NCBI GenBank assembly: GCA_003153395.1
Contig: PLYP01000002.1
Span: 1 to 64,000 of the forward strand
Source: Candidatus Saccharimonadota bacterium
Lineage (GTDB): Bacteria; Patescibacteriota; Saccharimonadia; Saccharimonadales; UBA4665
Length of the DNA: 64,000 nucleotides
Direction of reading: 5' to 3'
In this document: one piece after another, positions 25,909 through 34,148 of the stretch
Numbering within the stretch: the first letter of the stretch is position 1
How the letters are laid out: each line of letters starts with the position of its first letter
Made by a program: the position numbers and the translations under genes
Notes under the pieces: generated by a model
What the model was told of the DNA's origin: nothing
Database searches by the model: none
The model's input: the letters and a program-made list of their open reading frames with translations, nothing else

Positions 25909-26403
25909 ATGTCTAATGATCTATTACTGCCGATAGTTAATGAGGCTCTCGAAGAAAATGACATTAAATATGAGGTACTAGAATGCGATCCAAGTTTAGC
26001 TGACACCGCGGCTTTTTGTGAGCATTACGGCTACTCATTAAATCAAGCAGCTAACACGATCCTAGTGATGTCCAAAAAAATATCTCCCGTAAAATATGCA
26101 GTCTGCATTAATCTGGCAACTACTAAATTAGATGTCAATAAATCAGTTCGTAAATTATTGGATGTTAAGCGAATATCATTCGCGGATGCTGACTCTACAA
26201 CTATGCTGAGCGAAATGCTGATAGGTGGCGTAACTCCCTTTGGAATAAAGAACTTGCCAATCTACGTGGACAGCGAAGTTCTAAACCAAAAGCAGGTTGT
26301 AATGGGCGGAGGGAATAGATCAAGTAAGTTAATACTCGACCCCAAAGAGCTTAAAAAACTTGATAATGTACTAATCGTAGAGGCTTTAGCTCTTCCTAAG
26401 TAA
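25909..26403 (+). CDS. YbaK/EbsC-type aminoacyl-tRNA deacylase domain protein
   Basis: A 164-residue stand-alone YbaK domain. Features are AANTILVMSKK, an invariant-Lys-containing LDVNKSVRKLL, ADADSTTMLSEMLIGGVTPFGI and VVMGGGNRSSKLILDP. Relatives hydrolyse mischarged tRNAs such as Cys-tRNA-Pro or Ala-tRNA-Pro. A CATAAT box ends 7 nt before the ATG, suggesting leaderless expression. Confidence 0.85.
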   Translation: MSNDLLLPIVNEALEENDIKYEVLECDPSLADTAAFCEHYGYSLNQAANTILVMSKKISPVKYAVCINLATTKLDVNKSVRKLLDVKRISFADADSTTMLSEMLIGGVTPFGIKNLPIYVDSEVLNQKQVVMGGGNRSSKLILDPKELKKLDNVLIVEALALPK

Positions 26404-26404
26404 T

Positions 26405-26527
26405 CTATTGCCGGTGCCAAGGCTCCCACATTATTCCTTCATTATTATTTTGAGGGTATGATTCATGAAAACCATATTTCTTAGCTTTATTCTTTAACCA
26501 TTTATATTCAATAGTACCAAAACCTAA
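26405..26527 (-). pseudogene. C-terminal remnant of a D,D-carboxypeptidase (peptidase M15/VanY-like)
   Basis: On the minus strand a 40-codon open fragment ends at a TAG (26405-26407) and contains EYKWLKNKAKKYGFHESYP and, near its end, EPWHRQ. EYKWLxxNAxKYGF...SYP...EPWH is the C-terminal signature of M15 D-Ala-D-Ala carboxypeptidases; the EPWH His is a zinc ligand in that family. A TAA lies directly upstream in frame, and the rest of the gene is absent, so this is a decayed leftover. Confidence 0.65.
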
Positions 26528-26544
26528 TTAATAAAGTTTGTTTA

Positions 26545-26588
26545 TTGACATCAAACAATTCATTTTATAAACTTAACCTACTGGTTAA
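26545..26588 (+). promoter_or_regulatory. Promoter and ArsR-type operator of the 26594 gene
   Basis: TTGACA (26545-26550) and a TATAAA -10 box at short spacing precede the perfect inverted repeat TTAACC-TACT-GGTTAA (26573-26588), which ends 5 nt before the ATG. Such an inverted repeat over the start site fits autoregulation by the HTH protein it precedes. Confidence 0.6.
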
Positions 26589-26593
26589 CTATT

Positions 26594-26929
26594 ATGAATA
26601 CAACTTATACTGAAGATGTAATGGATGAGATTTACTTCGCTCTATCGAACCAAAAAAGGCGTGGTATTATTCATGATCTATCACTTATGCCTAGTACAGT
26701 TAATAGCCTTGCTACCCGTCATTCCCTTACTCTGCCGGCAATCCATAAACATATTAGAATGCTAGAAAGTGCCGGTTTAATTATGCGTAGGAAGTCGGGA
26801 AGAACTAATTTCGTATCATTAAAAAATGATTCTCTAATGTTAGCCCAAAACTGGCTAATGCAGTATCACTTAGATTGGAGCAGCCCTAATGCTTCACTCG
26901 ATAATTACATAGCCGGAATGAAGGAATGA
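26594..26929 (+). CDS. ArsR-family winged-helix transcriptional regulator
   Basis: A 111-residue winged-helix protein. LSNQKRRGIIHDLSLMP leads into an HTH with SLTLPAIHKHIRMLESAGL and the wing RRKSGRTNFVSL. No metal-binding cysteine motif is present, so it belongs to the non-metal ArsR branch often paired with YCII or SRPBCC proteins. It is followed 55 nt later by a YCII-like gene, the expected partner layout. Confidence 0.88.
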   Translation: MNTTYTEDVMDEIYFALSNQKRRGIIHDLSLMPSTVNSLATRHSLTLPAIHKHIRMLESAGLIMRRKSGRTNFVSLKNDSLMLAQNWLMQYHLDWSSPNASLDNYIAGMKE

Positions 26930-26984
26930 TTTTCGGTTTTATTAATTAATAGCTCTCCTAAATGGAGCAGAATAGGAAATAACG

Positions 26985-27287
26985 ATGGGAAAATACGTAT
27001 ATATATATTACGCCGGCAAGGATAGTGAAGATGCAGGCAGTGCTGAGGCGTGGGGCGAATGGTTCGGCAAATTAGGGAGTAAGTTAATTGACGCAGGTAA
27101 CCCCTTTAATGATGGTGGTAAAGCTGTAAACAAAGAGGGTGTTATGGACGTCAGTGAATCTCCGGTAACAGGTTATAGTATTGTTGAAGCAGACAGTATG
27201 AGTGCAGCAACAGAAATGGCGAAGGACTGTCCTCTAATGCTAGCTAGTGGTGCAGCTGTGTGCGTTTACGAAGCCTTGCCAATGTAG
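26985..27287 (+). CDS. YCII-related domain protein
   Basis: A 100-residue ferredoxin-like-fold protein resembling the YCII/DGPF family: AWGEWFGKLGSKLIDAGNPF, then GYSIVEADSMSAATEMAKDCP. Function of the family is mostly unknown; members are small stress-linked proteins co-encoded with ArsR-type regulators. A weak GGAAAT ribosome-binding site precedes the ATG. Confidence 0.75.
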   Translation: MGKYVYIYYAGKDSEDAGSAEAWGEWFGKLGSKLIDAGNPFNDGGKAVNKEGVMDVSESPVTGYSIVEADSMSAATEMAKDCPLMLASGAAVCVYEALPM

Positions 27288-27380
27288 CTTTAAGCCTAAT
27301 TAAACAACTGGTTCGGTAGGTACCAGGGCTTCTTTCATGATCCAATGATAACAAGAGTGCAACTTTGATATCATTACTAC

Positions 27381-27920
27381 ATGTTTAAATATTTGGCATT
27401 ACTGCGTGGTGTAAATGTTGGAGGTAAAGCTTTAATTAAAATGACTGATCTTAGGAACAGTTTAGATAAAGCCGGATTTACTAACGTACGTACCTATATT
27501 CAGAGTGGCAACGTATTCTTTGATTCTAGTAACGCAGATAAGAAATTACTAGCAGAAAAACTTAGAAAGATTATATCCTCAGATTTTAAATTAGAAGTAG
27601 AAGTAGCTATATTTAATAAACAAGAATGGGCCGATATAGTAAATAGCGCTCCAAAGGTTTGGGGAGTTGATAAGCAGTGGAAACACAATCTTATAGTTCT
27701 ATTAAAGCCATTTAGCAAAGAAGAAATAGTTGACGCTATTGGATCGTTAAAACCAGATATTGAATTTCTGGAAGTCGGCAGTCGTGTACTCTACCAATCT
27801 ATGTCTTTAGAAAAGTATGGCCGCACAACTACCAGCAAACTCATTAATAGCCCGCTTTATACGCATATGACAATTAGAAACTACAATACTGCGACTAAGC
27901 TGCTTCAGCTTTTTGATTAA
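27381..27920 (+). CDS. DUF1697 family protein
   Basis: A 179-residue protein with the full DUF1697 signature: YLALLRGVNVGGKALIKM at the N-terminus, then FTNVRTYIQSGNVFF, and a late LEKYGRTTTSKLINS and MTIRNYNT. Widespread in bacteria but uncharacterised; no catalytic residues are known. Confidence 0.9.
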   Translation: MFKYLALLRGVNVGGKALIKMTDLRNSLDKAGFTNVRTYIQSGNVFFDSSNADKKLLAEKLRKIISSDFKLEVEVAIFNKQEWADIVNSAPKVWGVDKQWKHNLIVLLKPFSKEEIVDAIGSLKPDIEFLEVGSRVLYQSMSLEKYGRTTTSKLINSPLYTHMTIRNYNTATKLLQLFD

Positions 27921-27985
27921 CCCTCCTTTAATGCCAAAGCCTGCGTTTCGACCTTTTCTTAATGTATAATTAATAGCTTAAAGTT

Positions 27986-28717
27986 ATGTTAACTACGAAA
28001 AAATTCTTATTTAGCCTTGCAAGCCTGCTGTCTATACTCAGCATTGTTTCTTCCAATGCTTTTGCTTCAACCCTATACGCAACCGGCAGCATCGGTGTAG
28101 ATGTTAGTTATCCTAATTGCACTAATACTCTGCCAAAAGTAAGTTATGGAGTAGTGGGCGTAGAAGACGGACTGGGTTTTTCTCAAAATCCATGTTTAAG
28201 CAAACAGGCGGTTCATTTTAGTAATCTCAGCCTATACGCAAACAGTGGTTATCCAGGTTCTACTTCTTCTAACGCTCAAAAATATATGAACTCACCTAAG
28301 TTATGTGCCCAGAGCGATTTAAACTGCATTGCCTATGACTATGGCTATAACCAGGGATTATATGCATTTAATTACGCTAGCAGCGTTAATGCATATACTA
28401 CTAAATGGTGGGTAGATGTAGAAACGGCTAATAGCTGGACTAGTGATTCTATTCAAAACCAAAACAGCTTGCAAGGTGAACACGACGCCCTAATAGCTAG
28501 CGGAGCTACATCTGTAGGCGTATACTCAACCACTGCTCAGTGGAACAGTATAACTGGTAGCTGGCTGAATAATTGGATTAGCTGGGGAGCAACTACTTGG
28601 ACTACCGCTAAACAAGCTCAGACTTACTGCACGGGACATCAGTTTACGGGCGGTCAATCTATTCTTATGCAGTATAAAAATAAAACCTCGGCCCTTGATC
28701 ACGACGTAGCATGTTAA
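27986..28717 (+). CDS. Secreted lysozyme-like (GH25-like TIM barrel) protein
   Basis: A 243-residue secreted protein with a clear signal peptide (about residues 1-27, cleavage near SNAFA). The mature part has IGVDVSYPNC, WWVDVETANSW and, near the end, ILMQYKN, the Asp / Asp-x-Glu / Gln-Tyr positions expected of GH25-type or Rv2525c-like glycoside-hydrolase-like barrels. Six cysteines could form disulfides. A peptidoglycan-acting role, on self or on a host bacterium, is inferred. Confidence 0.68.
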   Translation: MLTTKKFLFSLASLLSILSIVSSNAFASTLYATGSIGVDVSYPNCTNTLPKVSYGVVGVEDGLGFSQNPCLSKQAVHFSNLSLYANSGYPGSTSSNAQKYMNSPKLCAQSDLNCIAYDYGYNQGLYAFNYASSVNAYTTKWWVDVETANSWTSDSIQNQNSLQGEHDALIASGATSVGVYSTTAQWNSITGSWLNNWISWGATTWTTAKQAQTYCTGHQFTGGQSILMQYKNKTSALDHDVAC

Positions 28718-28737
28718 ATGCCTGAGATATAGAGTTT

Positions 28738-29214
28738 TTAGATTCGCACTAATGTTATAAAACTAAAATCGTAGTCATTGTTTGAATCCGCAGCAAATTC
28801 TTGCCTGCTAACTTCACGCCACTGCCTGGTATCAAACTTGAAGAACGTATCGCCTTCTATAGTTTCATGAACACGTGTAAGATAAATTTTATCGGCATAG
28901 TGCTCTGCTTCTTGAAATATTTGACCACCACCAACTACATATATATCTTTCGACTTACTTTTCTTAATGGCGTCACTAATAGAATGAGCTACCACTACTT
29001 CCTTATTTTCTATTCCTTTAGTACTGGTAAGCACAATATTCTGCCTGCCTTCCAGGGGATGCCCAATACTTTCAAAAGTTTTCCGGCCTAGTATTATTGT
29101 CTTACCTATAGTCAGATTTCTGAATAGAGTTATGTCATCCTTGAGATGCCACGGAGTCTTTCCATGGGACCCAATTACATTGTTTTCACTGGCTGCGACA
29201 ATTAAACTTAACAT
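28738..29214 (-). CDS. folA: Dihydrofolate reductase
   Basis: A 158-residue DHFR reducing dihydrofolate to tetrahydrofolate with NADPH. LIVAASENNVIGSHGKTPWHL carries the Met20-loop Trp and the active-site Asp in LKDDITLFR; TIILGRKTFESIG binds NADPH; DIYVVGGGQIF is the typical GG motif. It joins folC, folD and glyA as the visible folate set. The gene lies 20 nt downstream of the MMPL gene on the same strand. Confidence 0.93.
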   Translation of the reverse strand: MLSLIVAASENNVIGSHGKTPWHLKDDITLFRNLTIGKTIILGRKTFESIGHPLEGRQNIVLTSTKGIENKEVVVAHSISDAIKKSKSKDIYVVGGGQIFQEAEHYADKIYLTRVHETIEGDTFFKFDTRQWREVSRQEFAADSNNDYDFSFITLVRI

Positions 29215-29234
29215 AATTCTTTAGCTCTTCTTAA

Positions 29235-31559
29235 CTATTTCTGTTCAAACCCAGTGCCATGTTTAGACGGCCACCAGTTCCATCGACCCAGTAGCACAAC
29301 TGTGGATGGAACCAGTAAGGTTCGCACCAGGAAAGTGTCCATAAGAATACCTATCGCTAGTCCCAGACCAATATCTCTAACCTGTGAGCTTCCAGGACCA
29401 CTTGAAACGGCGGCAAGTACGCTGAAGGTTCCGGCAAGCACCAACCCAGCTGAAGTAACAGTTGTCCCTGTAGTATTAAGCGCTTGAGTTACAGCCTCTT
29501 TGAGCGGTAGGCCCTCAGCTTCCTCTCTTATTCTAGTCATGACCAGAATGTTATAGTCTTCGCCAAGTGCTAGCAAAAACATAAACATTAGAAACGGTAG
29601 TATAAAGACAATCCCGCTAGCACCACCTATATGTATGAAGACTATGACGGCTAGACCTAGGGCAGCAAGATAGGATAGTACTACGGAAATAACTAAGTAA
29701 ATTGGAGCTATTAAGCTGCGCAGTAATATGGCAAGCAGTAGGCCAATGACGAGGACCGCTATAGGTATTACACGGATCAAATCCTTATTAGAAATGCTAC
29801 TTATATCATAGAAAGCTGGTGACTCACCAATTACACCGCTAGCCTTAGCTCCAATGCTAGCCGCTACCTTGTCGACCCTATTGCGGAGAACAGGTACATC
29901 TTTCATGGCCTTAGTAGTAGTAGGATCGCCGATACTTAGCCCTACCGCGTACTGAATTGTACGCCCGTCGGTGCTTATATAATTTGCCGTTGCACGATAC
30001 ACCTGATAAATAGCCGGTGGAACACTTAGGTTTTGCTGCGCTGCAGGAAGTGCTTGAGGAGAACCTAAGCTAGCGTGTAATTGTTGTAGCTGGGTCACAC
30101 TTAATGGTGCACCGTTCGGATTAAGCGGGCCAGAAATCTTTGTAAATTCTGGGGCGTGGGATAGCTCCGTTTGTGCTAGCGTTAATGCCCTAGGATCTTG
30201 CCAGACTGATTTGTTTAGAACAAATAGAACTTCCGTTGGATTTGAGTTGCTACTTGGGAAGTGCTCGTTCTGCAAGACGGCACCTTGGCCGGAATCACTA
30301 TTACTAGGTGACGAAGTGCCTCCTCCAAACCCTCCTGCCTGATACCCCGGTACTGCTAAAGCCAGTCCAACGAAAACAACAACCCCAATAATAAGTACCG
30401 GCCATGGTCTTTGAACTACTCTAGAACTAATACTGCCCCATATACCGAAGCGTTTCCTGGGTTTATTTTTAGAAGGCCAAAATGCCGCTCTTCCAAATAT
30501 TGCTAGTAGTGCCGGCAGTAGGGTGAGGCCGGCAACTAGCATTAATGTTATGCCGATAGCCAGGGGAATTCCTAAGTTAGAGTAAATTTGAAACGTTGCT
30601 AGAAGCAGGGATAACAAAGCTGCAACCACTGTGGCAGCTGAAAAAGTTATAGATTCACCAACCCGGCTTAGAGCCTTAATAATTGCTTCCCGAGAGTCTA
30701 GTCCGCTCTGCAATTCTTCCCTAACCCGGAATATTAGAAATAGGCCGTAATCTGTGCCAGCTCCCAGAACTAAAACCGTCAGAAGTAATTGAGCTAGAGA
30801 GGAAACTTTGAGACCATGCTTGGAAGCTTCAGCTACGAGTGGACCCGCTAATGTAACCACGAGTAATGGTGGTATAAGGGTAATGAATGGAGCGAGCGGT
30901 GCGCGGAAAATTACCAGTAGCAGAATTACAATAAATAGTACGGTTCCTATTTGCAAGTTTGTATTTTGCTGACCAGAGTTTTTACTATTATCTATTTGAA
31001 TTGCTACAGGACCGGTTAAGTGTGCCTGCAAGTCGCTAGGCAAATGGTTACTAGCGATTTTACTTCTTAAGTCTGGTATCAGAGTCGATCCATTACTTGG
31101 ACCTGATTGGTTTGTAACTAGCGCTTCCAGTATTTCAGCTTGGCCATCAGGAGACCTTCCTCTATCCAAGACTTTATGAACTTGAGAAACCTGTCCTAAG
31201 GACTTTGCAAGCTTGTTTATGGAAGCCTGATCAGTAGAATCTAGTGGGCCATTATTTCGCGCAACTATTATGGGAATAGTAGTTAAATTGGTGGGCTGAA
31301 AGGTAGACTCAATTTTAAGTGCTTGTTCTGTAGGTGAAGAGGCTGGAAGAAAAGATGAATTGTTAGACTGTGTGACATTAGTTAGTGACGGAAGATAATG
31401 TACGGCCGCAAATGTAACTGCTATCCAAAAGATTAAAACTAGCCAGCGAAATCTGATCGAAAAACTACCTACTTTCGCAAAGAATATATAGCCTCTTTGT
31501 TCCAGAGAATTGTCTCGTTTATTTTGTTTTTGATCTGCAATTTGCAACTTCACATCCAC
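29235..31559 (-). CDS. MMPL/RND-family membrane transporter
   Basis: A 774-residue transporter with the MmpL/HpnN-type duplicated layout: one helix at about 35-55, an extracytoplasmic domain, a 5-helix block at about 205-370 with GAGTDYGLFLIFRVREEL, a helix at about 385, a second external domain (400-590) with a Gly/Ser-rich segment, and a second 5-helix block with ALGEDYNILVMTRIREEA. The paired TDYG and EDYN motifs carry the proton-relay Asp/Tyr. Likely exports lipids or glycolipids, or gives drug resistance; substrate unknown. Confidence 0.9.
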   Translation of the reverse strand: MDVKLQIADQKQNKRDNSLEQRGYIFFAKVGSFSIRFRWLVLIFWIAVTFAAVHYLPSLTNVTQSNNSSFLPASSPTEQALKIESTFQPTNLTTIPIIVARNNGPLDSTDQASINKLAKSLGQVSQVHKVLDRGRSPDGQAEILEALVTNQSGPSNGSTLIPDLRSKIASNHLPSDLQAHLTGPVAIQIDNSKNSGQQNTNLQIGTVLFIVILLLVIFRAPLAPFITLIPPLLVVTLAGPLVAEASKHGLKVSSLAQLLLTVLVLGAGTDYGLFLIFRVREELQSGLDSREAIIKALSRVGESITFSAATVVAALLSLLLATFQIYSNLGIPLAIGITLMLVAGLTLLPALLAIFGRAAFWPSKNKPRKRFGIWGSISSRVVQRPWPVLIIGVVVFVGLALAVPGYQAGGFGGGTSSPSNSDSGQGAVLQNEHFPSSNSNPTEVLFVLNKSVWQDPRALTLAQTELSHAPEFTKISGPLNPNGAPLSVTQLQQLHASLGSPQALPAAQQNLSVPPAIYQVYRATANYISTDGRTIQYAVGLSIGDPTTTKAMKDVPVLRNRVDKVAASIGAKASGVIGESPAFYDISSISNKDLIRVIPIAVLVIGLLLAILLRSLIAPIYLVISVVLSYLAALGLAVIVFIHIGGASGIVFILPFLMFMFLLALGEDYNILVMTRIREEAEGLPLKEAVTQALNTTGTTVTSAGLVLAGTFSVLAAVSSGPGSSQVRDIGLGLAIGILMDTFLVRTLLVPSTVVLLGRWNWWPSKHGTGFEQK

Positions 31560-31617
31560 TATTGTCTATAAAAGACCGTAATTAAGCAAACCCAACATAA
31601 TATTCTCAGGGACAGTC

Positions 31618-32421
31618 TTAGGTAAGAGCAAAGCGGGTTCCTATTTCACCCGATAGTGCTCTAGCAATTGCGTTTTCTGTTCTTCCGTTTGCTATCCACA
31701 TCTCCACGCCAGCTGACATTGCTATTCTAGCGGCATCAAATTTTGTTAACATTCCACCTGTTCCGCCTTCTTTATCTGTATCTCGCACACAATGATCGTA
31801 AGCATCAATATCGTAAATAGTGTTTATGACCGAATTTCTATCATTAATATCAGCATAAACTCCATCAATGTCGCTCAACAACACAAGTCGTATATTGCTA
31901 CCAAAAAGTGCTGATTGACCAATCTTGGCAGCAAAGGTAGCAGCCAATTTATCGTTATCTCCAAATGCAATTTCTATATGAGAAATAGCATCATTTTCAT
32001 TGGCTATGACTATATCGCCTTGTTTCATTAGCTCGTGTGTTACTTGTAAGACTTCGCTGCGTTCGCTATTTAAGTCTAATTCTGCATGTGTTAGTAAAAG
32101 TTCACCTACAGTAAGCGTCTGCAATTCGCGGTCCCAGGCATTTAAAACAGGCCTCCATCCGATGCTGGCCAGTCTTTGAAGGTTAACCATATCCTGCTCT
32201 TTAGAAGGACGTTTCTTAAGACCTGTTGCCACCATACCGGCGGTAATCGCGGCTGAGGATATTATTGCGATGTTCATTCCACCCTTTTGTAGGTTTATTA
32301 TCTGTTTTGAGATTCTAGCGAACGACCTTATGTCCAATCGTTCTGAGCCATCTCTACACTTTTCTGTTAAGGTATTTGTGCCAACTTTAACAAGCAGCAC
32401 ATTATCAATCACATTTTCCAT
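31618..32421 (-). CDS. proB: Glutamate 5-kinase (proline biosynthesis), without PUA domain
   Basis: Amino-acid kinase of 267 residues from ATG 32421, chosen for the GGAG ribosome-binding site 7 nt upstream; an upstream in-frame ATG at 32439 is less likely. VKVGTNTLT binds ATP, VIANENDAIS and FGDNDKLAA match glutamate-binding loops, and LLSDIDGVY and GTGGMLTKFDAA are family signatures. It phosphorylates glutamate to gamma-glutamyl phosphate. The C-terminal PUA domain of E. coli ProB is absent. No proA or proC is in the window. A proline-coding leader peptide and terminator precede it, supporting the proline assignment. Confidence 0.88.
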   Translation of the reverse strand: MENVIDNVLLVKVGTNTLTEKCRDGSERLDIRSFARISKQIINLQKGGMNIAIISSAAITAGMVATGLKKRPSKEQDMVNLQRLASIGWRPVLNAWDRELQTLTVGELLLTHAELDLNSERSEVLQVTHELMKQGDIVIANENDAISHIEIAFGDNDKLAATFAAKIGQSALFGSNIRLVLLSDIDGVYADINDRNSVINTIYDIDAYDHCVRDTDKEGGTGGMLTKFDAARIAMSAGVEMWIANGRTENAIARALSGEIGTRFALT

Positions 32422-32455
32422 AATTATCTCCATTAGCAACAGACACTTCAGGCAT

Positions 32456-32478
32456 AAAAAATACCCCTTCGTCGGGGC
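32456..32478 (-). terminator. Attenuator terminator upstream of proB
   Basis: Minus-strand RNA GCCCC-GACGAA-GGGGT followed by a U-rich run with six consecutive T, 35 nt before the proB start. The upstream segment GTCGGGG (32524-32530), which begins 3 nt after the leader-peptide stop, is perfectly complementary to CCCCGAC (32471-32477) in this hairpin, so a 7-bp antiterminator can form instead. Confidence 0.78.
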
Positions 32479-32532
32479 TATCTGAGCTAAGAAAGTTAAT
32501 TTATGAATGTAATGGTTAAAATACCCCGACTG

Positions 32533-32589
32533 CTATATTGGCAGCGGGCGTGGCAAGTTTAATTTAGTATATTGATACTGATAATTCAT
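32533..32589 (-). CDS. Proline-rich leader peptide of proB (18 residues)
   Basis: Short ORF starting close to the predicted transcription start, encoding MNYQYQYTKLNLPRPLPI with Pro at positions 13, 15 and 17. It ends 3 nt before the GTCGGGG antiterminator strand. Scarce charged Pro-tRNA would stall ribosomes over the Pro codons next to this strand. The combination of Pro codons, alternative pairing, terminator and a proline-biosynthetic gene is that of a leader-peptide attenuator. The exact pairing logic is inferred. Confidence 0.65.
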   Translation of the reverse strand: MNYQYQYTKLNLPRPLPI

Positions 32590-32599
32590 ACTTAAAGAT

Positions 32600-32628
32600 A
32601 TAATATTATATAACTTGGATATTGTCAA
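32600..32628 (-). promoter_or_regulatory. proB leader promoter
   Basis: TTGACA (32623-32628), a 17-nt spacer and TATTAT (32600-32605), near consensus on the minus strand. Transcription should begin within a few bases of the leader-peptide ATG at 32589. Confidence 0.75.
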
Positions 32629-32713
32629 TTTTTAGTTGCACGGTCTCTTCTTTTAAGTATCATTACACATCAATTGTCCGCTTCATTTAGCAGCTGATAT
32701 ATGCGCGAAGCAT

Positions 32714-34039
32714 CTACGGATTAATGGTGGGTCGACGGCCAATACTGTAATAGCTAAATCCAGATTCTTCCATGTTTTTTGGAGTAAATATATTACGCCC
32801 GTCAAATACTAGGGCGTTATTTAATTTGTCTTTTATTACTTTTATGTCGGAGTCAATAAATTCCTGCCATTCCGTTGCTAGTATTAGCGCCTCTGCATTG
32901 TCTAATGCCGCATATTTATCTTCCATTATTTGAAGGCTAGGACTATCTTTATATAGTTTTTTTATGTTAGCGTTTGCCTCCGGGTCATAAGCTTGAATTT
33001 TAGCTCCACTAGCAATTAGTTCATTGATTATTACTAATGCTGGAGCTTCTCTGATATCATCAGTATTTGGCTTAAAGGATAGCCCCCAAAGCGCAAAAGT
33101 CTTATCTTTTATATTGTCGCTAAAATGGTTCATGATCTTGCTAACTAAAAGATGTTGCTGTTGTTGGTTGACCACCACCGCAGCTTTTAATAGCTTGAAG
33201 TCATAGCCGTGGTCTTCAGACATATACTCTAGCGCACGGATATCTTTAGGGAAGCAACTACCGCCACAGCCGATACCTGGATGCAAAAATTGATGACCTA
33301 TGCGGCTGTCTGACCCTACAGCTTGCCTAAGCATATCTACATCCGCTCCCATTAGCTCGCATAGTTGGGCTATCTCATTCATAAAGTTCACTTTAGTGAC
33401 TAAAAATGAATTTGCAGCATACTTACTTAATTCTGACGTTATTGGATCAGTTACGTATAAGGGACGATCATTGCTAATAAATGGCTCGTATAACGCACGC
33501 ATAATATTTTCGGCCTTTTTACTTGAGACCCCTACTACAACTCGCTCCGGCTTCATGAAATCTTCAACGGCATGACCTTCCCTTAAGAATTCGGGATTAG
33601 AGACCACTTCAAATTCTTTATTATTGCTTCCAGTAATTGCATCGCTTACTTTTTTAGCGCTACCAACCGGTACGGTGCTTTTATTAACAATCAAGCAAAA
33701 CCTATTAGGTAAATATTGACCTAAGTCACTAGCCACACTCAATATTATAGATAGATCGGCTGAGCCATCGTCGTTAGGAGGAGTAGGAAGTGCTAGGAAT
33801 ATTACATCGGCATTCTTTATTCCATCAGCTAAATCTGTAGTGAAACTAAGCCTTTTTTCTTTCTGGTTTTTTAAAAGAAGTTCCTCAATACCGGGCTCAT
33901 ATATAGGGACATTTCCGGCTACTAATTCATCTATTTTATGTGCGTCATTATCTATGCAAGTTACAATGTTGCCACTTTCCGCCAAACAACAGCCCGTTAC
34001 TAGTCCAACGTAACCCGTGCCAACTACACTTATATTCAT
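32714..34039 (-). CDS. ugd: UDP-glucose 6-dehydrogenase
   Basis: A 441-residue UDP-glucose/GDP-mannose dehydrogenase family enzyme: NAD motif VVGTGYVGLVTGCCLAES, FLALPTPPNDDGSADLS, VNKSTVPVGSAKKV, EFLREGHAVEDFMKPERV, and the catalytic Cys in GCGGSCFPKDIRALEYM; C-terminal domain with ALWGLSFKPNTDDIREAP. Oxidises UDP-glucose to UDP-glucuronate for surface polysaccharide. TATAAT ends 7 nt before the ATG. No further uronate-pathway gene is adjacent. Confidence 0.93.
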   Translation of the reverse strand: MNISVVGTGYVGLVTGCCLAESGNIVTCIDNDAHKIDELVAGNVPIYEPGIEELLLKNQKEKRLSFTTDLADGIKNADVIFLALPTPPNDDGSADLSIILSVASDLGQYLPNRFCLIVNKSTVPVGSAKKVSDAITGSNNKEFEVVSNPEFLREGHAVEDFMKPERVVVGVSSKKAENIMRALYEPFISNDRPLYVTDPITSELSKYAANSFLVTKVNFMNEIAQLCELMGADVDMLRQAVGSDSRIGHQFLHPGIGCGGSCFPKDIRALEYMSEDHGYDFKLLKAAVVVNQQQQHLLVSKIMNHFSDNIKDKTFALWGLSFKPNTDDIREAPALVIINELIASGAKIQAYDPEANANIKKLYKDSPSLQIMEDKYAALDNAEALILATEWQEFIDSDIKVIKDKLNNALVFDGRNIFTPKNMEESGFSYYSIGRRPTINP

Positions 34040-34148
34040 CCGAATAATTATACACTTACCCTTTAAGAAGTTACGCTACGGTTTTAATATTCAGATAACT
34101 TTATATTTAATTTATGTTAAGCAGCTTAGAACAAATAGATTTAATTAC

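Noticed and set aside
32440-32628. T-box riboswitch upstream of proB
   Set aside because: No T-box consensus (AGGGTGGNACCGCG-like) or specifier stem was found. The proline-rich leader ORF with alternative pairing explains the terminator better.
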